A stretch of 64,000 bases of DNA from Anaerovorax odorimutans. GTDB lineage: Bacteria; Bacillota; Clostridia; Peptostreptococcales; Anaerovoracaceae. Every line of letters begins with the position of its first letter. Position 1 is the stretch's first letter. Location of the stretch: the NCBI RefSeq assembly GCF_024459955.1, contig NZ_JANFXK010000015.1, forward strand, positions 1 to 64,000, in the 5' to 3' direction. The notes under the pieces are model-generated. The model had not been told where the DNA came from and ran no database searches. It saw only the letters and a list, made by a program, of their open reading frames with translations. Made by a program: the position numbers and the translations under genes. This document shows positions 26,706 to 36,587 of this stretch, piece after piece.

Positions 26706-28667
26706 TTATTTTACCAACTTATAATACTCTCTGGCTGTCAAACTGTAGACAAGTACATAGATCACAACGAACACCAGAATCGTCACCGCCGTACAGGTTA
26801 TGAAGAGTCCGATATCCGTCAGCTGGAGGGCTGCCAACAGCTTGCTCATCATATTGAAGGAGCCCGCCACATGGATAACCGCGACGATCAGCGGCAGGAA
26901 GAATACCAGAAGGATCTGGCTTTTGATCGATTTCTTTACTTCCGTCTGGCTCATACCCACTTTCTGCATGATGTGATACCGCTCACTATCCTCATAGCCC
27001 TCTGTAATTTGTTTATAGTAAATGATCAGCACCGTAGCTACCAGGAAGAGGAAGCCCAGAAAGATTCCCACAAACAGCAGGCCGCCATATATTCCGTGGA
27101 GATCCGCCGATACTTCACCCTTTTCCTCTACATTGATCCGTCCCGGGGTTTCCTTTGACAGCTCCTCCGCCGCTTTGGCCGCCCGGGCTTTGGACGCTTC
27201 GGACAAATCGATTCCAATATAGTAGCCTTCATTTATCGGAGCACTGTTGGCGCTTTTCAGGATCTGATTTTTGACCTTGTCGTTTGCCACCAGTACAAAG
27301 TAGACGTCCACCATGCTGCCCAGTTCCGGCGCGCTCATAAAATCCGACGCCCCGTCTTTCACACTGAAGGTTTTTCCGCCAACTTTGAGGACTGACTCGG
27401 TGACATGTTCATCGCCGCCGACGATAATCTCATCATCGGCCAGCGGGCCGTATTTTGCTTCCAGGGAACTTCCCTCTATGGGGATCACGTACATCTCCGC
27501 GAATTCCTCCTCCAGGGAAACCCGGGAAGCCGGGGCCAGACTGCCTTCTTCTTTTATTCCGGAAGCGGACAGATAATCGTACTGAATCATATCCGTCACA
27601 TCGATATTGTGTTTCTCCATAGTGGCCGTCACCTGATTCTGCAGCTTTTGCTGTTCCTTCTGGCTCATCTTGACATAGCTTCTGATCTGAATATCGTTGG
27701 GCATGTTTTTATTAATGACGCCTTCCACTCCCATCTGCATGGAAACGGTAGTAGCGATCGTCACCAGCACCATTGTGCTTAGAATGCAGATACTGGCCAG
27801 CCCTGCCGCGTTGCGCTTCATCCGGTACAGCATCCCGGATACGGACGTAAAATGTTCCGTCTTATAGTAAAACTTTTTGTTCTTTTTCAGCATCTTCAGT
27901 AAGGCTATGCTGCCCGCCGTAAAGAGCAGATAGGTGCCCAGGATTACCAGAATCACTGCGATAAAGAAGTTGAGCAAAGCCTGCAGCGGTGAAACGATGG
28001 ACAGCGCCAGGTAATAGCCTATGCCCATAGCTGCCGCGCCTATAAGTACCAGCAGCCATTTTGTCTTTGGCTCTTTTTCGCCCTGCCGCCCGCCTGCCAG
28101 CAGCTCAATGGGGTTGGAAAGCCGTATGCGGCCCAGGTTGCACAAAAGCACCACAAAAAAGATGATACCAAAGACAATCACAGTTGTCAGGCAGGCCGGA
28201 AGGGAAAACACATATTTCATAGGAATAGTCACCTGCATAATCTTGAGCACCAGCAGGAAGGCCAGTTTCCCCAGAATAATGCCGCTCAGGAGCCCGATCA
28301 CCAGCGATAAGACAGAAGTAATCAGTGTCTCCAGTAAGAAGACTTTTCCTACATGGCGTTTGGCCATGCCGAGAATGTTGTAAAGCGCCAGTTCTTTTTT
28401 CCTCTGTTTAATCAGGAAACTGTTGGTATAGAACAGGAAAATCGCAGAAAAAATACCGACGATCCCGCAGCCAAATTCCAACATGCCTTTCAGCGAAGCG
28501 CCGCCCAGCAGTTTAGTCACGTCCGGGTTGTAAACAATCGCTGACATAATGTAAAAAATCATAATGCTGATAACGCAGGTCAACATGTAAGGAACATAGT
28601 TTTTAGCGTTTTTCTTTATATTGCTCAGCGCCAGGCTGCCATAAAAAGACTTATTCACGACTGCCAC
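26706..28667 (-). CDS. BceB-like ABC transporter permease (FtsX type)
   Basis: The 653-residue permease of the peptide-sensing/detoxification type has ten predicted helices with a large external domain (about 310-530) between helices VII and VIII. That external domain is the hallmark of BceB/VraG permeases. It pairs with the ATPase gene, whose stop overlaps its start by 17 nt. With the adjacent two-component pair it should sense and counter cell-wall-active peptides such as bacitracin or lantibiotics; the actual inducer is not known. Confidence 0.9.
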   Translation of the reverse strand: MAVVNKSFYGSLALSNIKKNAKNYVPYMLTCVISIMIFYIMSAIVYNPDVTKLLGGASLKGMLEFGCGIVGIFSAIFLFYTNSFLIKQRKKELALYNILGMAKRHVGKVFLLETLITSVLSLVIGLLSGIILGKLAFLLVLKIMQVTIPMKYVFSLPACLTTVIVFGIIFFVVLLCNLGRIRLSNPIELLAGGRQGEKEPKTKWLLVLIGAAAMGIGYYLALSIVSPLQALLNFFIAVILVILGTYLLFTAGSIALLKMLKKNKKFYYKTEHFTSVSGMLYRMKRNAAGLASICILSTMVLVTIATTVSMQMGVEGVINKNMPNDIQIRSYVKMSQKEQQKLQNQVTATMEKHNIDVTDMIQYDYLSASGIKEEGSLAPASRVSLEEEFAEMYVIPIEGSSLEAKYGPLADDEIIVGGDEHVTESVLKVGGKTFSVKDGASDFMSAPELGSMVDVYFVLVANDKVKNQILKSANSAPINEGYYIGIDLSEASKARAAKAAEELSKETPGRINVEEKGEVSADLHGIYGGLLFVGIFLGFLFLVATVLIIYYKQITEGYEDSERYHIMQKVGMSQTEVKKSIKSQILLVFFLPLIVAVIHVAGSFNMMSKLLAALQLTDIGLFITCTAVTILVFVVIYVLVYSLTAREYYKLVK

Positions 28668-29418
28668 CTCCTGTGGAGAGAGCAGTCAGCGCCGTTGAAA
28701 TTTTCTGGTACATCTGGTCGCCCGTCATATCGCCTCTGTAAATCTGATGAAATACTTGTCCGTCCTTGATAAAGAGTACTCTGCCGGCTTTGCTGGCCGC
28801 CTGAATACTGTGGGTAACCATCAGGATGGTCTGTCCGTCTTTGTTGAGCTGTGAAAACTGGTTGAGCAGCTGATCCGATGCCCGGGAATCCAGGGCGCCG
28901 GTCGGCTCATCAGCAAGAATCAGCTTTGGCTCCGTAATCAGCGCTCTGGCAATGGCTACCCTCTGCTTCTGTCCGCCGGAAATTTCATAAGGATATTTTT
29001 TAAGGATATCGCTGATCCCCAGCTTCTGAGCGATCGGCTGCAAGCGGGCAGCCATTTCCTTATGGGAAACTCTGGCCAGCACCAAGGGCAGATAAATATT
29101 GTCCTCCGCGGAAAAAGTATCCAGCAGGTTAAAGTCCTGAAAGACGAAACCGAGATTGTTTCTCCTGAATTCGGCGATATCCTTTTCTTTAATGGAAACA
29201 ATGCTCTTTCCCTCCAGCAACACCTCGCCCTTTGTCGGTTTGTCCAGCGCCGCTAAAATATTGAGCAGTGTGGTTTTCCCGGAGCCCGATTCCCCCATGA
29301 TGGAGATGTATTCCCCCTGGGCCACGGTGAAGCTGACATCCTTGAGCGCCCGCACCTTTTGACCTCCAAAGCGGGTCGTATAAATTTTTTCAATGTTTTT
29401 TACATCCAGTAGTGACAT
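28651..29418 (-). CDS. BceA-like ABC transporter ATP-binding protein
   Basis: The 255-residue ATPase has Walker A GESGSGKTTLLN, signature SGGQKQRVAIARAL, Walker B LILADEPTGALDS and the H-loop MVTHS. The start at 29418 follows AGAGGAC. It energises the BceB-like permease. The gap upstream, 29419-29522, holds a likely response-regulator site and promoter. Confidence 0.93.
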   Translation of the reverse strand: MSLLDVKNIEKIYTTRFGGQKVRALKDVSFTVAQGEYISIMGESGSGKTTLLNILAALDKPTKGEVLLEGKSIVSIKEKDIAEFRRNNLGFVFQDFNLLDTFSAEDNIYLPLVLARVSHKEMAARLQPIAQKLGISDILKKYPYEISGGQKQRVAIARALITEPKLILADEPTGALDSRASDQLLNQFSQLNKDGQTILMVTHSIQAASKAGRVLFIKDGQVFHQIYRGDMTGDQMYQKISTALTALSTGGGSRE

Positions 29419-29458
29419 ATTCTGTCCTCTCCTTTCCCTCTTTTCAATTTCTTCTGTA

Positions 29459-29523
29459 AGTATAGAAAAAAGGCAAACCATCTGCCATAGTTTTGACTTA
29501 CATTTGCCCTTTTAATCTTACAT
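29459..29523 (-). promoter_or_regulatory. putative response-regulator site and promoter for the ABC genes
   Basis: Two ATGTAAG direct repeats (minus strand, 29523-29517 and 29503-29497) are 20 nt apart, two helical turns. TATACT lies at 29464-29459 with only a poor -35 (TGGCAG) at 17 bp. This layout suits activation by the BceR-like regulator encoded just upstream. Confidence 0.55.
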
Positions 29524-30515
29524 TATTGAAAGGTTTCCCGGAAAAGATCGAGAACCACTGTCGTTCCCTGCCCCGGCTCAGAGTTGACCGCAATGCCGTG
29601 GGACAGTTTGTCCATGATCGTCCTGCACAGATACAGGCCCTGTCCGGTGGATTTTCCATAGAGCCTGCCGTTATGTCCGGTAAAGCCCTTTTCAAATACC
29701 CGCGGAAGGTCCTCTGCCGGTATTCCCGGTCCTGTATCGCGAATCATCAGGCGGTGGCCTTCCATGAAAATGGTGATGGTTCCTCCTTCCGGCGTGTATT
29801 TCAGCGAGTTGACCAGAATCTGCCCCAGAACAACCGACAGCCATTTTTCATCGGTAACCGCCGTGTAGTCGGTTTCCTGAAAATCCATGCTGATCTTTTT
29901 CCCGATGAACATTCTGGCATATTTTTTCAGGGTCTTTCGAATCAGCTGATCCAGAGATATCTCCTCAAATACCAGGTCGGAAGATATATCCTGCAGCCTG
30001 ATATAGGACATGGCCGTATTGACGTATTCCTCTATATTGAACAGCTCCGCCGAAAGCTCCTTCACCTCGGGATACTGTTCCTGCTTTTTCGTCTGCAGGA
30101 TCATGCCCATGGCCGCGATGGGCGTTTTGATCTGATGGGCCCATAAAGTAAAGTAATCCGTCAGTTCTTTTCTGCCCAGATAAGCCTTTGATTCCGACTC
30201 CCGTTTCTGCCGATGCAGCTCCCGTATCATTTCCGTATAGTCCTGGTCGATCAGGTTTCTGGGCTCCGGCAGATAGTCGATCTGCGAATCGATGGGTTCG
30301 ATCAGGCGCAAGAGCTCTCTGTGGTGCTTTCGAAAACGGGCAAAATCATAGGCAGCAAAAAAGAAAGCGGTCAGCAGACACAAAAGCCCTGCGTACAGAA
30401 CAGCGCCCAACGGCACATTGCTGAGGAAAAACACCATCGCAAAGATAAGCAGGCAGGCAATAAAAAGGAAGACTGACTTCCTGTGAAATTTTAAATAATC
30501 GACGATCAGTTTCAT
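29523..30515 (-). CDS. BceS-like sensor histidine kinase
   Basis: The 330-residue kinase has two close membrane helices (about 14-55) with almost no external loop, typical of intramembrane-sensing BceS kinases. The H-box is FTLWAHQIKTPIAAM, the N-box contains ILVNSLKYTPEGG, and the ATP lid is RDTGPGIP. It gets its signal from the ABC permease. The start overlaps the regulator stop by 4 nt (ATGA). Confidence 0.92.
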   Translation of the reverse strand: MKLIVDYLKFHRKSVFLFIACLLIFAMVFFLSNVPLGAVLYAGLLCLLTAFFFAAYDFARFRKHHRELLRLIEPIDSQIDYLPEPRNLIDQDYTEMIRELHRQKRESESKAYLGRKELTDYFTLWAHQIKTPIAAMGMILQTKKQEQYPEVKELSAELFNIEEYVNTAMSYIRLQDISSDLVFEEISLDQLIRKTLKKYARMFIGKKISMDFQETDYTAVTDEKWLSVVLGQILVNSLKYTPEGGTITIFMEGHRLMIRDTGPGIPAEDLPRVFEKGFTGHNGRLYGKSTGQGLYLCRTIMDKLSHGIAVNSEPGQGTTVVLDLFRETFQ

Positions 30516-31186
30516 GCTTCCACCACGTATCCGATTCCTTTCTTTGTTTTAATGAATTCGCTGAGTCCCGCTTCCGCCAGTTTTCTCCGCAAACGGGTCA
30601 CGTTGACGGTCAATGTGTTGTCATCCACAAAACTGTCATCCTCCCAGAGCGCGGTTATGATATCATCCCTGGAAACGATCTTGCCGATGCTGGCCATTAG
30701 GGTATGCAGGATGCGGTATTCGTTTTTCGTCAGTTCGATCTTCTGATCCTGATAGGTAAGCGTAGCATCGCTCAAATTGAGTACCGCGCCCTTATGCTCA
30801 ATCAGATTGGTCTGCTCTTTGAAGGAATAGGTCCTCCGCAGAAGCGCCTGGACTTTGGCAGTGATCACATTCATATCAAAGGGCTTGGCAATGAAATCAT
30901 CGCCGCCCATATTGAGTGCCATTACAATATTCATATTGTCGTCCGCAGACGATATGAATATAATGGGAACCTTCGATATGGCCCGTATCTCCGAGCACCA
31001 GTGGTGGCCGTTAAAAAACGGCAGTCCAATATCCAGAAGCACGATCTGCGGATCAAAAGCCACAAATTCTTCCAAAACCTTCTGGAAGTCTTTTACCGTT
31101 TCCACTTCGTAGCCCCATTTCTCCAAATGCTCTTTCAGCACCCGCGATATCGTCTTGTCATCTTCAACGATCAGAATTTTGTACAT
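30512..31186 (-). CDS. BceR-like OmpR-family response regulator
   Basis: The 224-residue protein has a receiver domain (ILIVEDD acidic pocket, phospho-acceptor Asp in VLLDIGLP, conserved Lys in IAKPFD) and a winged-helix DNA-binding domain (about 130-222; NEYRILHTLM, VTRLRRKLAEAG). It heads the four-gene minus-strand module and likely activates the downstream ABC genes through the ATGTAAG repeats. Confidence 0.92.
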   Translation of the reverse strand: MYKILIVEDDKTISRVLKEHLEKWGYEVETVKDFQKVLEEFVAFDPQIVLLDIGLPFFNGHHWCSEIRAISKVPIIFISSADDNMNIVMALNMGGDDFIAKPFDMNVITAKVQALLRRTYSFKEQTNLIEHKGAVLNLSDATLTYQDQKIELTKNEYRILHTLMASIGKIVSRDDIITALWEDDSFVDDNTLTVNVTRLRRKLAEAGLSEFIKTKKGIGYVVEA

Positions 31187-31320
31187 CTCGTCCCCCTAAT
31201 AGTCCGTTTTCCTTAATATTATCACATTTTTAGTAGGGTTGGGAACCGTTTCTGCGGTTGTTTGTCAGGATAAAATGTGATATCTTTAAAAGATGAATAG
31301 AAAAAAGGGAGGAGTTTCCA

Positions 31321-32754
31321 ATGAAGAAACGAATTATAGCCTGTATTTTAGCCATCTCTGCCGTATGCCTGCTGGCCTCTTGCTCAAATACCAAAACAGC
31401 AAAGCTGGATCCAAAGAATCCGACCACCATTACAGTCTGGCATTACTATAACGGAGATCAGCAGAAATCATTCAACGATCTGGTTGAAAAGTTCAATCAG
31501 ACCCAGGGAAAAGAGGAAGGTATCGTTGTGGAAGCTTCCAGCCAGGGCGGTGTAAAGGACCTGGAAAGCAATGTGCTGGATGCCGCCGATGGTAAGGTCG
31601 GGGCCAGCGAAGTTCCGAACATCTTTGCCGCGTATTCCGATACGGCCTATGCCATCGACCGCAAAGGACTGGTTGCGGATCTCTCCCCTTATTTTTCAAA
31701 AAAAGAATTGAATCAATACATAGAAAGCTACATTGAAGAAGGACGTTTCTCAAACGACGATTCTCTGAAAATATTCCCCATAGCTAAATCCACGGAAATC
31801 TTCATGATTAATAAAACAGACTGGGATAAGTTTGCAAATGCAACCGGAGCGGACATCGCACAGCTAAACACCCTGGAAGGCGTAGCCGCTACAGCCGAGG
31901 CCTACTACGATTGGACTGACAGCCAGACTCCGGCAGCCAATGACGGAAAAGCCTTTTTCGGCCGGGACGCCATGGCCAATTATTTCATCATCGGAGCAAA
32001 GCAGCTGGGCATTGAGATCTTCTCCCTGAAGGACGGAAAACCGGTGCTGAATTTTGATAAGGAAGTTGTAAAAAAGCTTTGGGATAATTACTATATACCT
32101 TATGTGAAAGGGTATTTTTCCGCTTTCGGCCGCTTTAGAAGCGACGATATTAAGACCGGCAATATTATCTCCTTCGTAGGATCTTCCTCCGGCGCTTCTT
32201 TCTTCCCGAAAGAAGTTATCACGGACGATGAAGACAGCTATCCCATCGACATGGAAGTCTATCAGGCTCCTCAGTTTGAAGGCGGGGAAAAATACGCCGT
32301 GCAGCAGGGAGCCGGAATGGTGGTAACCAAGGCGTCTGATGAAGAAGTCTATGCTTCCGTAGAATTTCTCAAGTGGTTCACCAACACAGAAAACAACATT
32401 GATTTTTCTCTGGCATCCGGCTATCTTCCTGTGACAAAAGACGGCAATGACCGTGACGCGCTCAATCTGTCCGAGCAATCGGATAAAAAAACCGCGGTTA
32501 TCGTTTCCGCTGCCATCGAAACGGTACAGGACAACACGCTGTATACGACAAAGGCCTTTGAGAACGGAACTCAGGCCCGCGATATCCTGGAATACTCCCT
32601 TTCCGACAAGGCAACCGCAGACCGTAAAACTGTGGAAGCAAACCTGAAAAAGGGCATGTCCTTAAAAGAGGCTGTCTCCTCTTTTGAAAGCAATGAAAAT
32701 TTTAACGATTGGTACAATAAAACTCTGAGCCAGCTGGAACAATTAATGCAATAG
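31321..32754 (+). CDS. solute-binding lipoprotein (ABC family 1), orphan
   Basis: The 477-residue protein has lipobox LLASC at about residue 21 and a periplasmic-binding-protein fold with ITVWHYYNGDQQKSFNDLVEKFNQ near the N-terminus, as in sugar-binding extracellular solute-binding proteins. No permease or ATPase gene is near. The next gene, 13 nt downstream, is a Cache-GGDEF-EAL protein, so this protein probably feeds a signal, not a transporter. GGGAGGAG precedes the ATG. Confidence 0.85.
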   Translation: MKKRIIACILAISAVCLLASCSNTKTAKLDPKNPTTITVWHYYNGDQQKSFNDLVEKFNQTQGKEEGIVVEASSQGGVKDLESNVLDAADGKVGASEVPNIFAAYSDTAYAIDRKGLVADLSPYFSKKELNQYIESYIEEGRFSNDDSLKIFPIAKSTEIFMINKTDWDKFANATGADIAQLNTLEGVAATAEAYYDWTDSQTPAANDGKAFFGRDAMANYFIIGAKQLGIEIFSLKDGKPVLNFDKEVVKKLWDNYYIPYVKGYFSAFGRFRSDDIKTGNIISFVGSSSGASFFPKEVITDDEDSYPIDMEVYQAPQFEGGEKYAVQQGAGMVVTKASDEEVYASVEFLKWFTNTENNIDFSLASGYLPVTKDGNDRDALNLSEQSDKKTAVIVSAAIETVQDNTLYTTKAFENGTQARDILEYSLSDKATADRKTVEANLKKGMSLKEAVSSFESNENFNDWYNKTLSQLEQLMQ

Positions 32755-32767
32755 AGGAGGCTGATCT

Positions 32768-35700
32768 GTGATCACGAAGACTCTCAGCAAAATCAGAAAT
32801 ACGGAATCCCCCCTGCTAAAACGCCTGCTTATCCCCATGGGGGTTCTCGTCATACTGGAGATCCTGCTGCTGGTTGGCAGCATCTTCACCGGAGGCCTCA
32901 CCTCCAGTCTGGATCAGAACGCAAAAGACATCCTGCAGCAGAAGGTCGCCAGCAGAGCGACCTATCTGCAGAATGAAATGATTCAAAACTGGTCAAATGT
33001 CAGCCTTACTGTGGAGAAGGTGAATCAAAAAGCGCTGGCGCTGGACAAAAAAGGTGATATCGATCTCTCTAAAATTGCTGATGGCTCTGAAGAATCAGCG
33101 CCATTTTTGAATGCCATCACAGACGACCTGATCTCAATGATGCGCACCAATCACGTCACTGGCGCATTTGTTATCCTCAATACGGAAGATTTGTCCCTTA
33201 CCTCCTCCGGGAAAAAACCCGGCCTTTATTTTCGCGATCTGGACCCTGGCTCCGCCGCTTCCAGCAATAACAGCGACCTGCTGCTGAAACGCGCGCCCAT
33301 TTCCCTTGTCGATAAACTTAATATTCCTACGGACAGCGATTGGAATCCTCTGTTTGACTTCACCGAAAAGGGATATAAGGACGCGTCCTTTTTTTACAAG
33401 CCCTATCAGAATGCTCTAAAAAGCTCCGGCGATATCGAGGTCTCCGATCTGGGTTATTGGAGCCAGCCCTTTGTTCCCGGACGCAATTTGGACGGCACTA
33501 GCGTTATCAGCTATTCCGTACCGCTATGCCTTTCTGACGGTACGGTCTATGGAGTTCTGGGGGTGGATATTACCCTGGATTACCTTCAGAGACAGATTCC
33601 TTACGGCGAACTGACTACCGATAAGCAGGGCGCTTATCTTTTAGCCCTGCGAAAAAACGATACTTTTCGTTTCAAGGATCTGCTTGTCAATGGGCCTGTT
33701 TATTCTCAGGCCACACAAAATCTTGCAAATCCCGATATTCGAAAAGCCGACGATAAGGGGCTCTCCTATTTTCTCGATACGAAAACTCAGGGCGGGAAAT
33801 TTTATTGCACGATAGAAGCCCTCAACCTCTACAATACCAACACCGCTTTTGCGGGCGATCAGTGGGTTTTAATCGGAGCAGTAAAGACGGATGATCTTTT
33901 TTCCGCATCCAACCATGTAACCATGGTCCTCGCCATTGCCATTATCATTACCCTGCTTTTGGGAATCGGCGGCAGTATTCTGATCAGTTATCTGATAGCC
34001 CGCCCCATTACGTCCCTTTCTCATGAGATGGATGCCATTGATCCCAAAAAACCAGTATCTCTCAGAAGAACCCATATTTGTGAGATCGATCAGCTGAGTA
34101 CCTCGATTGAGCAGCTGAGCAGCGACGTGATCGACGCCAACAACAAATTCGCCCGGATCCTCAATATGGCCAGTGTCAAGCTGGCGGGCTTTGACATCAA
34201 TACGACCAGCAAAACCATTTTTATTACCAGCCAGTTTTTCGAGCTGTTCCAGTTGCCGGATATTGATGTGGAAAGCCTAACCATTGAGCAGTTTGCCCAA
34301 CAGATGGAGCAATTGCAACCATATCTGAGCGAAGAGGATTCTACCCAGAGTGTCTTTCTCTATGAGATCCCGTCCCAGTCAGGCAGTGTCTATGTGCGGA
34401 TCAAATACGTATGCGTGGATCGCCATCATATCGGTCTGGCCGAGGATGTGACCCATTCGATCCTGGAACGCAAAATAATCGAACACGAACGCGATCACGA
34501 CCTGCTGACCGGACTGATTAACCGGCGCGCTTTTTACAGGGAAATCAACCGGCTCTTTTCCCGGGACTCCCACCAGCTGAAAACAGCAGCCCTGGTCATG
34601 ATGGATCTGGACAATCTGAAATATACCAACGATACTTACGGCCACGACTGCGGCGACAAGTATATCAAGAGCGCGGCAGACTGTTTTGTTTCCGCCGTTC
34701 CGTCCGAAACCATTATTTCCCGTATTTCCGGGGATGAATTTTATCTCTTCTTCTATGGCTATGACAGTCGGGAGGCTATTGCCCGGGTCTTTGAAAATAT
34801 GAAGAAAAGCATCGACAACTCCAAGTTCCAGCTTCCTGACGGACAGACGACGAAAATCCGGGTTACCGGCGGAATCGCCTGGTATCCCAAGGACAGTACG
34901 GTCTATGAGGAATTGATTCGCTATGCGGATTTTGCCATGTACAAAACCAAGCGCTCCTCCAAAGGCGCTTTCCGCGATTTTGACCTCGGAGATTATAACA
35001 GGGAATCCTACGTGATGCAGAGCAAGGCGGAACTGAGTGAAATCCTCGAGAAGGGGCTGGTGGAATACCATTTCCAGCCGATCGTGTGTACGGCCACCGG
35101 CGAAATTTTCGCCTACGAAGCTCTGATGCGGGCGGATATGCCAACTCTGCGCACGCCTTACGATATTCTTTCCATTGCCAAGGAGGAACGGAAGCTGGCT
35201 CAGATTGAACGGCTGACGGCTACTAAGTCAATTGAAACCTTTGTCTCCCACCTCCGCTCGGGTGCTGTGGAAAAAGAGTGTAAGTTATTCTTCAATTCCC
35301 TGCCGAATCAGGTGCTGTCAGCTGCTGACATTGAAAAGGTAGAATCCGATTTTTCGCCATATCTTCCGCAGGTAGTCTTCGAAATAACCGAAGAAGCGCA
35401 TCTGAGCGAAAAACTGCAGACCGTGAAGATGAAATTTATAAAAAAATGGGGCTGCGGCCTGGCTCTGGATGATTACGGCAGCGGCTATAACAGTGAAAAA
35501 GCCTTGCTGGAGCTGTCACCGGACTATGTCAAGATCGATATGAATATTATCCGTTCCATCGACCAGGACAGCAACAAACAGGAAATCGTGCGGCACATCA
35601 TTTCCTACGGTCACGAGCGAAATATGAAAATTATCGCAGAAGGCATCGAAAACCGGGAAGAAGCCTGTACCGTTATCCGCCTGGGCGCCGACTATCTCCA

Positions 35701-35791
35701 GGGATACTATCTGGCAAAACCGGCACGGATCCCGCCAAAGCCGGATCCTTTGGTGCTGGATGTGATTACCGCAGCGTATAAAACGGATTAA
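32768..35791 (+). CDS. membrane Cache-GGDEF-EAL c-di-GMP turnover protein
   Basis: The 1007-residue protein has a membrane helix (about 17-40), a large extracellular Cache-type sensor, a second helix (about 384-407), a HAMP-like linker, a PAS-like segment, a GGDEF domain with a variant SGDEF motif at residues 654-658, and an EAL domain. The EAL motif EAL (E784), the DDYGSG pair (D901-D902), VKID and AEGIE (about 957) are all kept, so phosphodiesterase activity is likely; cyclase activity is uncertain and no RxxD inhibition site is seen. It is cotranscribed with the solute-binding lipoprotein. GAGGAGG lies before the GTG start. Confidence 0.9.
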   Translation: MITKTLSKIRNTESPLLKRLLIPMGVLVILEILLLVGSIFTGGLTSSLDQNAKDILQQKVASRATYLQNEMIQNWSNVSLTVEKVNQKALALDKKGDIDLSKIADGSEESAPFLNAITDDLISMMRTNHVTGAFVILNTEDLSLTSSGKKPGLYFRDLDPGSAASSNNSDLLLKRAPISLVDKLNIPTDSDWNPLFDFTEKGYKDASFFYKPYQNALKSSGDIEVSDLGYWSQPFVPGRNLDGTSVISYSVPLCLSDGTVYGVLGVDITLDYLQRQIPYGELTTDKQGAYLLALRKNDTFRFKDLLVNGPVYSQATQNLANPDIRKADDKGLSYFLDTKTQGGKFYCTIEALNLYNTNTAFAGDQWVLIGAVKTDDLFSASNHVTMVLAIAIIITLLLGIGGSILISYLIARPITSLSHEMDAIDPKKPVSLRRTHICEIDQLSTSIEQLSSDVIDANNKFARILNMASVKLAGFDINTTSKTIFITSQFFELFQLPDIDVESLTIEQFAQQMEQLQPYLSEEDSTQSVFLYEIPSQSGSVYVRIKYVCVDRHHIGLAEDVTHSILERKIIEHERDHDLLTGLINRRAFYREINRLFSRDSHQLKTAALVMMDLDNLKYTNDTYGHDCGDKYIKSAADCFVSAVPSETIISRISGDEFYLFFYGYDSREAIARVFENMKKSIDNSKFQLPDGQTTKIRVTGGIAWYPKDSTVYEELIRYADFAMYKTKRSSKGAFRDFDLGDYNRESYVMQSKAELSEILEKGLVEYHFQPIVCTATGEIFAYEALMRADMPTLRTPYDILSIAKEERKLAQIERLTATKSIETFVSHLRSGAVEKECKLFFNSLPNQVLSAADIEKVESDFSPYLPQVVFEITEEAHLSEKLQTVKMKFIKKWGCGLALDDYGSGYNSEKALLELSPDYVKIDMNIIRSIDQDSNKQEIVRHIISYGHERNMKIIAEGIENREEACTVIRLGADYLQGYYLAKPARIPPKPDPLVLDVITAAYKTD

Positions 35792-35799
35792 CAAATTCG

Positions 35800-35844
35800 A
35801 TTCCCCTTTCATAGTATGAAAATATACTAAGATGAAAGGGGAAT
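35800..35844. terminator. long hairpin between GGDEF-EAL gene and cotJ operon
   Basis: ATTCCCCTTTCAT (35800-35812) and ATGAAAGGGGAAT (35832-35844) form a 13-bp perfect stem, followed by TATTATTTT. It may terminate the upstream operon; its right arm also holds the cotJA Shine-Dalgarno, so it could hide that site in read-through RNA. Confidence 0.6.
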
Positions 35845-35850
35845 ATTATT

Positions 35851-36114
35851 TTGAGTAGCAATAAAGAACCTTATGTAGGTATGCCTATATATCTGGACGA
35901 CTGTGACTGCGACGATTTCATGGATGACATCCTTGGCGACCGTCCGCAGATACCGCCGTGCATGGCAGGCCGACCTTTTGAAGACTGGCCGGTAGCCATG
36001 ACCTATGTTCCGATGCAGCCGTGGGAGGAAACCTACGAACCTGCTAAAGCATTGCAGGTAGGAACAATTTTTCCAAGCCTGAATTTGCAGTTTTTAGGAG
36101 GTAAACGACCATGA
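35851..36114 (+). CDS. cotJA: spore coat protein CotJA
   Basis: The 87-residue protein has the CotJA pattern: an acidic Cys-containing N-terminal segment and the conserved AMTYVPMQPWEETYEPAKAL..GTIFPSLNLQF block. It is part of the inner spore coat, made in the mother cell. The start is TTG at 35851 with AAAGGGG upstream. It is the first gene of cotJABC and overlaps cotJB by 4 nt. Confidence 0.92.
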   Translation: MSSNKEPYVGMPIYLDDCDCDDFMDDILGDRPQIPPCMAGRPFEDWPVAMTYVPMQPWEETYEPAKALQVGTIFPSLNLQFLGGKRP

Positions 36115-36365
36115 GCAGAAGAACCGAAATGCTGAAAAAGGTCCAGCAGCTGAATTTCGTCATGATCGACGTGGGCCTCTACCTGAACAATCAGCCTGAC
36201 AGCCCTGCCGCACTGGCGCTTTTCAATAAGTACCAGGCCCTGCACGCACAGGCGAAAAAAGAGTACGAGGAAGCCTATGGCCCTCTGACTTACAACGGTA
36301 TTGACGCAGAAAAAGACGGATGGTCCTGGATCAACAAGCCATGGCCATGGGAAGTGGAGGATTAG
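36111..36365 (+). CDS. cotJB: spore coat protein CotJB
   Basis: The 84-residue protein is full length for CotJB, with the conserved QQLNFVMIDVGLYLNNQP and DGWSWINKPWPWE ends. AGGAGG precedes the ATG. It works with CotJA and CotJC in the spore coat. Confidence 0.92.
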   Translation: MSRRTEMLKKVQQLNFVMIDVGLYLNNQPDSPAALALFNKYQALHAQAKKEYEEAYGPLTYNGIDAEKDGWSWINKPWPWEVED

Positions 36366-36368
36366 TTT

Positions 36369-36587
36369 ATGTGGACGTATGAAAAGAAATTGGAATATCC
36401 AATCAATATTAAGAATCCGAATCCCGCTCTGGCAAAATTTATTATCAGTCAGGTGGGCGGGCCGGATGGCGAGCTCGCAGCTTCGCAGAGATATCTGTCC
36501 CAGCGTTATTCAATGCCCTTCAACGAAGGAATTGCAACGCTTACGGATGTCGGGACTGAAGAATTAGCGCAACGAAGATATACATAA
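36369..36587 (+). pseudogene. cotJC: cotJC truncated by prophage insertion
   Basis: The first ~66 residues match CotJC, a Mn-catalase-like coat protein: MWTYEKKLEYPI start, GGPDGELAASQRYLSQRY, LTDVGTEELA. The intact protein is about 190 residues, with metal-binding Glu and His residues after this point. Here it ends QRRYT-stop right after GTEELA, where a histidine is expected. Everything after it is prophage. The rest of cotJC should lie at the other prophage end. Excision would restore the gene. Confidence 0.9.
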
